From Struthio camelus (Eukaryota; Chordata; Aves; Struthioniformes; Struthionidae): 64,000 bases of DNA. The notes beneath the pieces were generated by a model. The model had not been told where the DNA came from. It was given only the letters and a program-made list of their open reading frames with translations, and ran no database searches. The first letter of the stretch is position 1. Each line of letters starts with the position of its first letter. The stretch spans positions 816,001 through 880,000 of the forward strand of contig NC_090954.1 of NCBI RefSeq assembly GCF_040807025.1. The letters are read 5' to 3'. Below are positions 22,524 to 36,500 of the stretch, piece by piece. A program made the translations under genes and the position numbers.

Positions 22524-25500
22524 AAACTCACACACTTATGTTTATAGGCAACATGCAAAGCAGGAGCAACAACAGTAAAAAGTCTACACCAAAACTCTCT
22601 GTATCACACATTAACTTTAAGTTACAGACATTAAGTTGACCTACATGACATTACAAAGTCAAAAGTGATGGTCACTCCAGATGCCAAGTATCAATTTGCA
22701 ACTGGCTACATATCACAAATAACCACGTGGAATATCTTTGATTCGATATCTTCACTATAAAAGTAAATGCAGACCTATCCATCCTCATACAATTGATCCA
22801 AAGTATGGTCAAATGGATGCCACTTGAGAGGCAGCCAGAGTGGGAATCAGTATTTTTTGTACAGTGTCAAAGTGATCCTGCCTTATGCATGCAATATTCA
22901 TGCAATCACAAGTTCAAAAAACCACCACATCAGCTTTTTCTATTAATACAATTTCACAGGACATATGAAAGCTGCAAGAACATAGCTAAATAAGTTTATA
23001 AATGTTCAATTTAGATGAGGGTTAAAAGCAAGACATCAAGCAGGAAAATATTGAAAAAATACAGAAGCAGTTTATAAAAACCTGTATCATCATAACTGAG
23101 TTTACCATTGTGAAAGCACATTTAAGATCAAATTGAAAATAAAATAAGCAGACAAGTCATAGTAAAATGCATTAAATTTCCTGGATGAACATTGCTAGGG
23201 TCACAGAAGATATTGCTTTAAAATATATTTACTCTGAGATTAACATAAATCCTGTTCTACATGGTTTCCAATAAACTTTTCTGCGCATCTTTTCCTCCCT
23301 AGGGACAAGCTCAAAATCCAACTTGCAGACGGGGACAGAGGAAGCTGGGATAGTAAGACTTGAGAGACACAAATCAAGTAGCCTGCTGACAGTGACGCTA
23401 TATTTACCTACGTGTAAATCAACAATAACCCAAATGGAGAGAGAAGACCACAGTCCTTACAAAAGGAAGGCTCACACTAATCGCTGTTGCGTAAGACCCA
23501 CACAATAAAGGAAAAAACAGAATGTGTTGACAATAAGGAAGTCAGCTAATGCTTAGGGAAGACAGACCTTAAAAACTTGTTTTAATCCTTAGTAAATCCT
23601 CGTTTGTCTTTTAGCACACAGGTTCTCATCTGGACACTTGAAACCAAGTGGTCTGAACGTTCGGCCCTTCACATACCACTGATGGAAGTCTGAGCACTGG
23701 GTTTTATAATGTTGAAAAGTGCATAGGGGAAAGACCTCAAAACCTCAGTGTATCTACTTCAGACGTGAGCAATGCCCAGTAATTTAGTGGATACCTTTTG
23801 TGACTCTCATATTTGAGCACAGACTTTTAAAAATCATTCATCAATAAGATGATCAATAACCATTCACCTTCACATCAGTGAAGTATAACACAGATGTGCC
23901 ATAATTAAAAACAGTGAACCCCAAAGACCTCAGCAGCAACAAATATCTGCCAATTCCGAATGCTTTAGAGGAGGGCAGGCAGGAGAACTGACACCGGAAT
24001 ATTTTGCTACTTCAGAAGACCTGAGAGAGTTGCTGAACGCAAGCTCTCCAGCACAAGTCAGGTTGTGCAAGAAAAGGCTGTTCTTTCCTGGCTTTAGTAC
24101 TGTGCAGGCATACAGGTTTTATTATGCTTTGGTGAGACACACCTACTCTACATACTCAGAAAAAGCCAAGTTTCTCCTGACTATGAAGACGTCCCACAAA
24201 AATCTCTGAAACGTCCAGTTGTGGCTCCTCTCGATGACAAAAATATTATTGGAGAGGAAACGTTCCCACACTATGGGGTGGCAAATATTTTGTTTGCATA
24301 TTCAACCTATCTGATTCCTCCTTCTTCTCCCTATAAAATAAGCTTCAAAAAAGTCATCACAAACACAGCTCTGTATCGTACTCTCAGAAACATTAACATT
24401 TGTGTCTGGAAGTGGACAAGCCTAATAGGTAATCTGGAAAGCATGAAAACACCTTATCCGTTGGGCCCTGTTGCTTCTCTGAACCCTTCAAAAAATAAGT
24501 GACCTAGAATAGTTCTCTGGGAAACGCATTATTGGCCTTTCCCTCATAAATGGAAAAAGCATAAAGCAATGAGCTCCAGTAGCCTAATGTCATTTAAAAT
24601 GCCCACAGTTTTATTAAAAAATAAACAGGACACTGTCTAATATTATGGAACAAAAATGTAATCAGTTCAAATAAAGGAGGTATTAAGAAGCTGAGTGACA
24701 TTACTCAGCAAATCAACCCAAGAGAAATTTCGAAGGGATAGAGGGTAATATTCCAAAGATCTTATTCAGCAGTCTACCATTTAACACAGTGAGGCAAAAA
24801 TGTTCACTTAGGTGAAGATAATACAGATCAGATATTTAAAGCATTCAGATGCCTAAAGATACAGCTTTGAAAAAATGTTTTAAAATAACTATTACGTTTG
24901 GATGCTTCTAACTCTCAATTAAATCTGTCTTAAAATAGCAAAAAAGTTCTAAAGATGCTTAAGCAAATCTGACGCCCCAAAGAGTAGATACAGTTGGAGT
25001 TCCCTCTCAAGTGAGGGATCTCTGCATTCTTCTGCCCTCTACAGGGTAACTTTTTAAAATGCTAAGTTCCTCCAACCTAAACTTTTCACCGATTCTTACG
25101 CTTAGCTCCTAAAACTGAATAAAAAGGTAACATCATAAATGATGCACCACCATAAAACTGCGTGCACTAACACAGATCTTGCAGTGCGTGCACACCACAA
25201 AGCAAATATAGCAACCAACACAATTATCTAACAAATACAGTGATGGAAAGATCACAGAGTATTATGATTGCTTTACTGAAGCACTGGCTAGCTGTGATCC
25301 TGTCCAGGGAAGCCCTCTCCATGGAAGTTTAAGTGCCCTTTAAACGCTTGCTTTATCTTTCAAGATCGCACAGTTTTTTAATTAATTACACCATATTTAT
25401 GTTACCAGTATTTTTTACATTTTGATCATTACAATCACAGATTTGTAATGAAAAAAAGCAGTGGAGGTACGATTACAAAAACTTTAGAGAAATATTTATA

Positions 25501-26129
25501 TTAGCAACAGGCATAATTCACCTGGCTTAATTCTCTAACTCTGGAACCCATACACCTAAAAAAGTCTTCAGGTTCTTGCCATCTTCTCTTCAAGGACAAA
25601 TTTCAATATTGGATGTTTCTATAACTCAGGAATATTAGGTCTGATATACAGTTGATGTTAGCATTGGCCAATACCAGAAAAATCTACTTTTATATTTTCA
25701 GCTACGTGCTTGTGTCAGTAATCTTATGAATAACAAACCAGACAAATGGTATGTACTTAACCAATAGTACAGGACAGAACTGGATCCTACATTTCAATAA
25801 ACAAAATTATGTTTCCATCTTTGGGAAATCTCTATGTATACAATTACTGCTGAACTTCACACAGCTGTGTGTGTAACTACTAAAGAGATTCTTTACCTAG
25901 TAATTACAGCAGAATTTAACTTACCTTTATGCATATGTTCAGTGAAACAAATTATTTAACACATTTTAACATATCTTGCTTTGAAAGAGATTCCTTTCCA
26001 TCACTGTAGGAAGAGCTGCCATTCCACCAAAACAGTACTTCTTTAACATAGAAAACTTTTAATATTTGAAAAAGCTAGGGGAAAAAAAACAAACCCAGAC
26101 CTACATACACACAAAACGGAGGAAAAAAG

Positions 26130-29100
26130 TGCTAACCTCCTTTCTCAAATTGTTTTTATTTCCTTTTACTTTTAAAATTAATTTTGGTCAAGTAGGAAAA
26201 AAGGAATCTTGTACTGAACTGAATGCAAAATGTTTCCTATTCAATCTCAAGACTCAATCTCTTTAAAGGATTTTACTGCATCTTGCAAAGTGCAGAGTAA
26301 GAATTATTTGCTGATTATTGCATGTTTAGACAAAGGAAAGTGGACAAAGGAAAGATTCTAAAGCTCTAATAAACAATAACAAGAAAGTGTCCAAAAGCCA
26401 CAGGTTTAGCATTAAGAGTCTTAAAGATAGAGAAAAGCTAATTCATGTTTTAAAAATATTTACATTGCAGGAACAGAAAGTAACGCAAAGGAGGTGATGA
26501 TGCAAACAAATACAGTGAAGAACGTACACAGCTACTAAATACACTTGCAGGTTCTTTCCTCTCCTCCTCCTATTCCTATTAAAACAAGAGTTTAGGTAAA
26601 GAAAAGATTTTGAAAACAGGCTATGTATTTTACAATGACGTGAATTTTATCATAGTACAGTGACAGTGCAGGTTAAAAAAAAAAAGAGGAATGTGAGAGG
26701 GAAAGAAGAGTTTTTCAAAAACTGGTCAGGGAAATTTTTGCATTCATGCAAGCAGTATAAAAAAAGAACAGAAGGAATAACAGAAAGTAGTGACAGAAGC
26801 ATAGACCAAGAACAGAAAATTAGTTGAGACCAAGACGCAAAAGGGTTAATTCACATTTATAGGATTTCTAGTTTTGCACACACTATTTTCCGTGACAAAG
26901 CCAAACTGCAGATCCATAACAGACATCACGGCACCCACCCTGGTTTAAAAGTCATTTTCCTCTGAATATTAAACTTCAAACTTCTCCCAGTATATAATGG
27001 AGCCTTACTGGATTTGTCCCCCCACTCCAACCATTTAATCATGACTAGTTTTTTTTTCCTCCCTCCAATTTAGCTTTCATAATTTGAACTATAAAGATTT
27101 TTTTCTAGCGGCGTCAACATTATTCATGAACATTCAACTATGAAGTAAAACAAAATTGCATATGTATTCCAACATACAAATCCCCCTCTTCACACATACT
27201 TCTGGCAGGGGGGAAGGGGAAGGAAAAAAGTGATAAAGCTCTTTTTGTGATAGTTGTATTTTTTTTGGATGGTTCTCCAGTCCAATTTATTTTTTTTTTA
27301 AGTTAGAATTTTCTTTGTGTTTTCTAAATCTTGAACCATTCCATAGTATATCTTTATTGCAAAAAGTCAACATGCATCTTAGAAATTCAGATTGTAATCA
27401 ATAAAACAAACATTACATATATGAATTTAAATGTATAAACAGTTAGAAATTCAACAATATCTCCTATTATACTATTACACAAGTTCACAATTTTGTAAAA
27501 ACTATAGTACAAGTTTACTATACACCAAGAGGAACTTTATTCCTTTTCACATGATTTTGTTAAAAAAAAAAAAAAGTTGTCACGTTTTCAGCATAAGCAG
27601 GCAAGTGTTTTCAGATTTATCTTTTCAAATCTTGGGTTTTTGTTTTGTTTTGCTTAGCTTAATTCAACAATAAAAAGGAGATGATGGATAACTCTTCATA
27701 ATAGTTACTTTCCCCTTTTATCATATACTCTCTCAGTGTTTATAAATGAAGCTTAGATTGGTAACATCTTATTTTACATATCCTGTAAATATGCTGGCTG
27801 GTGCATGTAAATTATATCAGTGATTATGAATTTTGTCTAATTAACTCTGAAAGTACACATTAATTTCACAATAAAATGTTACCATAAAAAATAAAATATG
27901 CTGTACTGTCATGTCACCTATTAAAAAATAAAGTTTAATATAGCCTAGTACACCCTAAAATACAGGGAGATCCATAAGCTTTGGCAAAATGAAGGTCACA
28001 TTCAAGCAGCTTTCCTACTCCTTACACACCAGAAGTCAGCTACTACTATACTACCCATCACTTAAACTCCCAATAATATAATAGCATGCTTTCAATACAC
28101 AAGCTAAGTTCAGAGGCACAACTCATTTTTGCGCCTCAGCGTTTAGAAATCATGTTTAGGATGTCACTTGAGGATTTAGGTAAGCCTGCCAATGTATACT
28201 CTAAAGCAAACAAAAAAACAAAAAAAAAAAAGAGAGCTCTCCAAAATTCATTAAATAAAGCTACCGCACTTGCTCACTTGCTTCCCTCCTGTCTTGCCCA
28301 ACTTGAAAAGCCAGCATGTTTGAGCAAGGGCAAAAGTGTTCCTGAATACAGTGTGCCAATCAAGCGTCATTTTAGAGCTAAAACCATATGAAAAGGAATC
28401 CCAGTCTAAGTGTGTCAAAGGCTACTGCAATTTTTCCTTACAGCTTCATTCATTCACTGTAATCTTCAGTCTCCAAATACAAAAATACAACAATTCTTAT
28501 TGAAATCTATACGCTGGTAGTTTTAGTACACAAAAAGGAAAATATTTACAAAATTATACAGTTTAAGAAAAACCTCTGTACAAAAAAATATATAAATCCT
28601 TTGTTCCCTCTTTTTTTTATTTTTTTTAAACTGTCAGGACTCAAATGTTTGCTGCAATAGATTTTTCAAAATTTACACTGACTGAGCCACAGACATTAAG
28701 AAAAACATTAGAGATGATGGGAGAAAAGCAAGATATTTCTAGGACTGTTTTTCCCTTGTTTCTTCATATAGGTAATTTAGCCTCAACATTAGCAAGAAAG
28801 TCATAATTATATGGAGAGGTGAGATTCTAACATGAAGAGAAAGAATACTGAAAGAGATATTCCCTTCCACTAACAAGGAAATGCAAAATTATACTGTTCT
28901 GGCTTTTCACTATCCATTTGCTGTGGTGGTGTATGAAGTTAGGGGAACTGTTAACCCAAAGGCATGCTCAGCTTCATTTTACTAGCTAAGTTCAGAGCCA
29001 TTCTAATTTAAAGGTCTTGATGTATATTTATATTCAGTCAGGAACTACCTGGCAAATAACCTGATAAACTAATTATTCAAAAGAGAAGAGCATTTTTGCA

Positions 29101-30448
29101 CCGACATTCAGTTTATTTTGTATAGAAACATACATAAAAATGTACTGAAAAGTGTACGGTACAAATGCACAGAGTCAAGGAAATGCTTACTACATAATAC
29201 CTCTACTCACGAACTGTAAGAGCCATGTAACAGTTAAGATATATGGCTCAAGTATCTAAACTTGTTATTCTCATTTCTATCACAATACACACAATTTTTG
29301 GTGAGTGGGTGTTGGTTAAAGTGGTACCAAGATAAGGCAACTGAGAATGTAACGGTGTTCATCTTAAATGGGTCTAAACAAAATTATACTCGAAGATAAA
29401 TAAAACAAGTCCAAACACTACTCTGAAGACTCATCAGTTAAAGTGCTGCTTTAATGCAAGTCTTTGAGTAGGACACTGACAGCCTGTTGGCCAAAAACCA
29501 ACTTGCTCTGAACGCTTCATGGATTTAGCTTGAACATAAATAAAAGTGAAAAGCTTGGTAAAAGGGAGAGGAGGAAGAACTAATGGCTGGGGTGTGTGTG
29601 CGTGCATGGCAATCCTTTTCGAGAAGTATGAAATTCATTACATTTGTGTTCACTAATACCAAAATATAATATGTGAACAGCTTAGCTCTAATTTTAAACC
29701 TTGCACTGAAACGAGAGAAATCAATACTGATTGATAATTTACTCAAATCTGTTCCTTGTTGATGTTTTCTGTGAAGCAGGATTTGAAGAAACAGAGTGAA
29801 CTATAGCTAGATAATATTACACTAATACCTAGCCAAATTTGTTTTTCCAACGCCTCTCACAAAAAGCAGTGGAATAGAAATTGTGCGGCCTCCAAACATT
29901 GCAAAATAAATGATTTGTGAACTTAGCCACAAGTACTTTCTACAATAAATGATTACATATGAAATAAAATGCTACTGTTTTTCAATTAGTGAATGAGGCA
30001 ATTTTTTCTTTTATAACATTTAATGGAAATTGGTGTGTATTTCCCCCAACCCTATAATATTGCTAAATAAAACCTGTAACATCTTTTCAATTATAAACTA
30101 ACAAATTAATCACATTATAAAAACCCAAAACAAGGTAATACAGGCGACACAAAAAGAGGACAAGAAAATACTAATTTTGTTTTCTCTTTCTCTTTTTATC
30201 CTTCTTAAATAGAAAAATCACCACCTCCAGTGAGCTCAATAATTCTGTAAAAAGTTACTGGGCCTTTGGCTAACTTAGTATCACAGCTCTATCTCTGAAA
30301 TGTTTCTATAACAAACTTTGCTCACTTTAAATCTTGTGGTTTGAAAAGAAAGTAAAGCTTTTTTTGGCTCATTAACTTTCTTAAATAAATGTTTAAAAGA
30401 TGTAGCTTGAACTATATTCCTAAAATTATACATTTCCAACATCAAGTT
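26130..30448 (-). other. RBM27: Likely RBM27 3' UTR (long, AU-rich)
   Basis: AT-rich sequence without genes follows the RBM27 stop codon. It holds many ATTTA elements and Pumilio-like UGUAAAUA motifs in the transcript sense (28543-28550 and 26457-26464), as expected for a long regulatory 3' UTR. The extent is set only by the candidate poly(A) signals and could be shorter. Confidence 0.4.
26155..26160 (-). terminator. Candidate distal RBM27 poly(A) signal
   Basis: A minus-strand AATAAA is followed, in the transcript sense, by T-rich and GTGTGT-rich sequence about 25-55 bases later, the usual arrangement of a cleavage site. Other AATAAA copies at 27286-27291, 27353-27358 and 27536-27541 could serve shorter forms. 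The choice of site is an inference. Confidence 0.35.
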
Positions 30449-30535
30449 TCATCTTCTCCAAGAACGGGATTCATCCTCATCTTCGTCATCGTCATCATCG
30501 TCTTCGTGCAAAAATAAATCTGAGGTTTCAGTTTC
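30449..30535 (-). CDS. RBM27: RBM27 exon 21 (last coding)
   Basis: The acceptor is ATCTAG. The exon encodes 28 residues: ETETSDLFL, an Asp/Glu run, then ESRSWRR and TGA. The SRSWRR end is shared by RBM26 and RBM27. Confidence 0.93.
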   Translation of the reverse strand, partial: ETETSDLFLHEDDDDDDEDEDESRSWRR

Positions 30536-33500
30536 CTAGATAAAGAAAGAATATGGTTTTAAACAAAGTAGTTCTCCTCTGTATCCCAGGAAACCTGTCA
30601 TGCAAGAAAGCACCAGTTGTACCTTACAGCAGGTTCTTGTTTTCAGTAAGTCTCACTGAAATGCACAAAATTACATTCAACAAATTTTAAGTAATGAACA
30701 GTACCCTCACACATCAAGAGGGGGAATGAGAGCCAAACTTCAAAGCAAGCAGCAGCTAAGAACCAGACAAGTTCTCTGAAATAACAGCTTTCTGTTAAAA
30801 TCAGCTAGGTAGAAAAACATCTCTTGGTCTTAAAGTGGTCATATAATACAGAGGATACATAGCTTATCCTACATTGCAGCATCAATACTGCAAAATAAAA
30901 AGCTTCACACAGCCTGCATATAGAGATTGTGAGGTTTATTTTCTGGTGGCTTACAAAACTAAGTTTTCAGGAGTGGGATATTATTTTTGAATAGTCAGGT
31001 ACATTTTCCACATTTTTAAAAAAGGTCAGAAAAAAATTAAGTTTCTAACTTGTAGAAATGTATCTTTAATAAATTTCTTCAGTAAATAGAAAAAGGCATC
31101 CCCCCAAAAAAGCTTTTAGCTACTAATTTGCTCAGAGCAAGTCGTTTATTAACATGCTTTCATACCTCTTCTTTAGACTCCTCTTCCTCAATTTCTGTGG
31201 ACACAGAGGGTACCTTAGGTTTGTACCATGATATTTGTAGCCTTCGATCTTTGAACCGGGATCCTTGGTTAGCAGCCTAGATTGTATTTTAAATGAACGT
31301 ATTTTCAAAAAGAGAATTAAGTAAAGTATTTTTAAGATCAAGAAAAATGAGCCAGATCCAATGAACATCAATCACTGCAGTTGCGCATGTATGAATACTC
31401 AAACATGTATCACAATCATCCAACACGGTCATTCTGAGCGCAACTTCACACAAACCTGAATCTATTAAATAACTCTCAACTACTAGCATTCTGAAAAGAT
31501 TAGCGGAGCTTCAAATTGATCATCATATTGAATCTTTATCAGAAAAAGGCCTCTAGTCAAATGCAGAGTATTTTCGTCCTTCAGTTACACTATATGTAAT
31601 AGCAACAAATACCCACACTATCTAATTCAACCTGGTTGGCTCAAAGCCTGCTACGTTTGAAAAGATAAGACAGTCACAAGTAAATACAGTATTCTTATTT
31701 TAGAACCACAAAAACATTCATTAATCTACTTACATTCTCAGCTTCTGAGCGAGATTTAAAAGTTAGAACAACACTTAGTGGGGAATCCTCTTCTTGAAGG
31801 TCTTCAATATCTCCAAATTTCTATGAGAGAAATCATTAGGAATAGCTGTTATATTTTCCTCCAGAAATACGACCATCAGGTGCTACAATGGCAATGTACT
31901 GTACCACCACAGACCTATTGAAACTTTTTCCTTTTTTTTTTTTTTTTTTTTTTTTTTTGGACAGAGAAGACACCCAAAGAAATCTCAGCTGCATCATCTG
32001 GCAACAACACAGCATTTGTACCTGTTTGTTTGGACAAGAAGGTGCAAAGCTTGCCTTACTGTGCGCAGAACTGGGAAGTTCTGTGTTTCCAGTCAAAATT
32101 TAACTAAGCAAGCTATCAAACTACTTGTTTCTCTCTAGAGCTGTACTGCCTTTCTGTAACCAGCTCTCACAAGAAGGATTCTACAAAATTAGTTTTGCCA
32201 GCTCAGTCACTTGCTTTGCAGAGAGTATCCAGGAACATCACAAACTAATTTGATCAAGGTTAGATTCCATGTTGTGTCTATCTACAAGGAATCTGATGAT
32301 CTCCTTGAAAAGCTAACTAGCTTGACGCTAACACATTCTGCACACTAGTGGACAATCTGAATGCTGTAACATGAGTTTGTAAACAAATGTAACTTTTTTG
32401 AAAAGCAATGTCTTGTTTTGCAAAGTTGTACTTTGCTTCTTGAGCTCAAGAGACATGAAATAAATGGCTATGAACACCTACTAGGGACAATGATTTGTAA
32501 ACAGAAAGAGGCTGATAGGTATTTTTCATCCTTCAGACATGTTTTAAAGCTTTACCCATTAAAAAAAAATGCACTGGACAACTACCGTTAAGCAGCTATA
32601 AAGAGACATACATTGACACCCCTGATAGCTCTTGAAACTGTTTGCTTATCCATAGCCTGTTCCATGAATTCAGGATAAGATCACCTGATTTGTTCGCACT
32701 AAGAGAACATAAAGCCTTGCAGCCTCAAGATTTTGGAAAGGAAAAGCATTTATTTATGAAGTTCTTTACATGGCTCTCTTTGCAAGTAAGCACATATGCA
32801 TAATATCTGCTACCTATTTATTCTATAGTGCAGGCAAATTTCTCTTTAACGTGATCTCATACTTACAGAGAAGTGCTGTAACAATTCATCTTTTTCCTCT
32901 TCAATGAAGCCTCCAACTGTTAGTGCTTTGGGACGATGATCCACCACCATATGATTCAACACGCCCCTTCCTCTCCCACCACGACCCCGTCCTCGTCCTC
33001 TTCCTTGGACAGGCATTGCCTTTCCTCGACCAACAGGTAAGATGCCTAAACGGGCAGCCTGTTTAAAAGTAGTCAAATGATTTATAAAGCTATCCTCTGT
33101 TTAAAAGGATTTAAAAAAACCCCAAAACAAACAAACATAGCATAAATATTTCAAGAGCATCAATCCACTCAAATTCACCTCTACTTGTAACTGATTTAGC
33201 TTTTTCCGCAATTCAGTTGTGTCTTCTCCAGAAGAGAGTCTCTTATGAAAGTCCAGTTCTGCATCTAAAAGTTCCTTTTGTGCCTTACAGGAAAAGGTGT
33301 AGAGATAGAAAACGGGGAGGAAAAGCAGAACATTAATGTGTGCTTTTAATGTTTTATTCCACTTCTTCAGCAATAAACTTATGTAAATTATATAGTTAGA
33401 TCACCATACCGTACTTTTCTCTAAATTAAGCTGTTCATACTTCTTTTTTTTTTAATTTTTATTAAAAGAGGGGGAGAGAGCATGAGAACGAGCATATGCA

Positions 33501-36500
33501 GGCACCCCACCCCACGAAGCCAAAACAAGAACAAACCTGGGTCCAATTTGAAGGACCCATATTTCTCCTCTTCAGAACTGTGACAGGAATTTGAATGAGC
33601 TATATGCAAAGCTAGGTCACCTGAATTCCTTCAAACCACAGCTTGCTTATCCATAGGTATCACTCTCCATAGGTATCACTCTCAACAAACTCAAAATACT
33701 GCTTGGAAGTATTTTGGTCTAATGTTGCTGCATTTTTATGGCATAACATTAGAAATGGCTACAGAAACCAGACAGGCTAGTGTATTGCACAATAAATACC
33801 TCTGTCTTGGACTTTAGTTTTGATGGGGTAGAGGATGTAGATGAAGTTTTTAATTCATCCTTTAATTGAGATATTTTTCCTGCTAGTTCTTTTAAGGTCT
33901 TCATTATTTCTGCTCTCTCTTCTGGCTTCATGGCCTTGTTTTTCTCCAGCTTGGATATCAACATCTGTGTATTAGAAAAAGAGAATATAAAATTCCAACA
34001 AAAACATCCCCGAACAGATAGGTATCTGCCAAAATCAGGATATATTTACTGGAACACACTCCAGACCTACCTTCTGGCATTCTATTTGTTTTTCTAACAT
34101 CTCCTGCTTCTTTTTCCTCATGTCTTGTTGGAGTTTCATTGCCTCCTGAATGAGAAGGAAATTCATTCAAACAGCAAACATCCTTCTCATAATTAAAAGG
34201 TACACATTCGATCACATTTATACTCCACTAAGGATTTAAAACATCAGTTTGCACCATGCAGAAGTTGCAGAGAGAGGTAGTACTGCAGTAGGCAGACTAC
34301 CTTTTTGTCACTATTACCTTAATACAGGCATGATAGGTCAGTAAAAAGCAAACTAGCATTGTATGCGCGTGTGCATAATATACATTTTCTTCTTCAAGCT
34401 ATAAAAATGAAGGCCATAATGACAACAACTAGACTGCCAACTGATAAAGTAGACTTCATACGGAAAACAACAATGAAAAGTTGCCAACTTCCCGCTGTAG
34501 TATACTCAACTAAATTTTTGCCCAGTTCAGACACCCTTTGAAGAAACATTATCCTACATTGTCCTGTCTCATACCTGCAGAGATTAAAATCAGAGAAATG
34601 CCCAAATGCTATCTTTGCAAAATAGTTTTTATTCATAGTTATGGGGCTATGTTGGCCAAGCGTAGAAAGTTATACAGGAATATTTGAGGTTTAAGTTGCC
34701 TATCAATTCTTTCTTTATAAAATACTTTTGACTGTTACACTTTCGGTCAAACAACATATAGCAAAGTACCTGCTTTTTTTTAAGAGCTTCTTGCACATCA
34801 TGAGGTTTAGACCCTGCACCAGGCTTCATACATGTTTTTAAGTTTGAAGAACTGTAAACCATTTTTGAGTGGCTTGTAGAAGTAGGAAATGACTGAAATA
34901 GTAAAAACAAGCAAAAATATAACAGTTTAAAACGAACGCAATATACTACCAACAACTTTTGGAGTAATGAACTCAGTTAAACATGAACACATACTTCCAG
35001 ATCTGTGTGATGAGAAAGATATGCCAATGAATTAGAATACACGCATAAAGCACCAGTTTGGCAGTCAAATTGCCTGGAAGCAATAAGCTTAAGCATTTGC
35101 TGAAAAGGCTTTGTGCAAGAGATGCTTTTTTCCCTTCACCCAAAACTCTCCCTGTATCCTGATATCCACTAGAAGTACTGCTGAAGCTGATCTTTTGCTT
35201 CTGCACTATACTCAGCTTGGTAGTCACAGTCTAACACCACACTTTCTGATCATGCATTTCAAAAAGAAATAAGGTGGCAACAGTTGCAACTCTTGGAAAT
35301 ACATGCCTCCTTTCTCACAAGGGAGTACTTTTTTGTTGTTAGAACGCATGCTGCACCATGATATCAGTGCAAATCAAACTATATCAGCTTGAGCTCTACG
35401 CAGAAGTATTTTATAAGTTGCCAGTACTATTGTTAAAGCACAGTATAAGCTCCAAAAATCACTCCTGGGAAAAGCAGTGAGATTCATCAACAGAGAGCTG
35501 ACACCACATATAAGCTATTAAATTGGTTTACAAGGAAGCACTGCCCCTCCCAATACTTTGTTTCTGAAGTCATCATCCCCATTTTATATAAGCGGCTGAT
35601 GAAACCAGGAAGTGACTGACCCTAGTCACAGAGAACATTAGTGAAAATAAACAGAACCAACTGGAGAGAGAACTTGCAAGTGCTATTTACTGGTTACCTC
35701 CTTTAGCCAACTAGTCAAAGCTTTAAGCAGAAGTATGAAGATGGTCAAGATGGTCAGCTTTTACACACATACCTGAGAATCCTCTACAACAGCCCCCGAT
35801 TGGCTTAAATCAGGCTGGTTTCCACCTGCTGCTCCAAGGCGGCGTTTCACTGGGACTTTATTAAGGACATAGGCACCAGATGCCAGTGGTTTATTCATCA
35901 CCTATGTATCAATTGATATTAAAAGGAAAAGATTATACGCTCTGCATTTTTGAAGCAGTAGTCACTCAGACGCTGATAGCCTTCAATGCTCTACCACTGA
36001 TTTAAAGACGACAGCCATCATACTAGGAACAACAGCACAATACCTTTGACATATTGCTATGCATTGTTACAGCTGGAGTCGTGGTCAGGCCTTGCTGCTG
36101 AAGGTGAAGTTGATGATGAAGAGACTGTGAGGGTGGCTGCTGCTGCTGTTGCTGCAGCAAGGGGGGCTGCTGTTCATTTTCTCTATGCCACAGCACCCTT
36201 ATAAACCGATTGTTCAAAACTGCCTCTGTGCTGGAAATCGCCTTCCTAGCCTCATCGTTAGTTAAGTACTGAATTAAAGCAGCTTCAGGATCATTCTGGA
36301 AAGCAACCTAGAACACAAATTGATTGTAATACATTATTTCTCAAGAAAGAAAACATCTGAACCTGTAGCAAATCAACCTACAAATAATCTGCCATCAGAA
36401 AGAATTAGATATTCAGTACTATTCACAACTTAACATAAAGGTGACACGTTCTATGTTACTAAAGTCAAGTACGTTTTGACAAGCGTTACATACTAATTAC

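Larger units (their letters stand above)
8291..26100. other. Large intergenic region, no gene seen
   Basis: This is about 18 kb of mostly AT-rich single-copy-looking DNA. Open frames are all short; the longest, 180 codons at 21230-21772 on the plus strand, has no recognisable domain. I see no tRNA boxes, no full transposable element and no exon series. Simple repeats include an AT/CA microsatellite near 21860-21905 and a C13 run at 22511-22523. A perfect 10-bp hairpin lies at 21794-21816. Confidence 0.6.
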
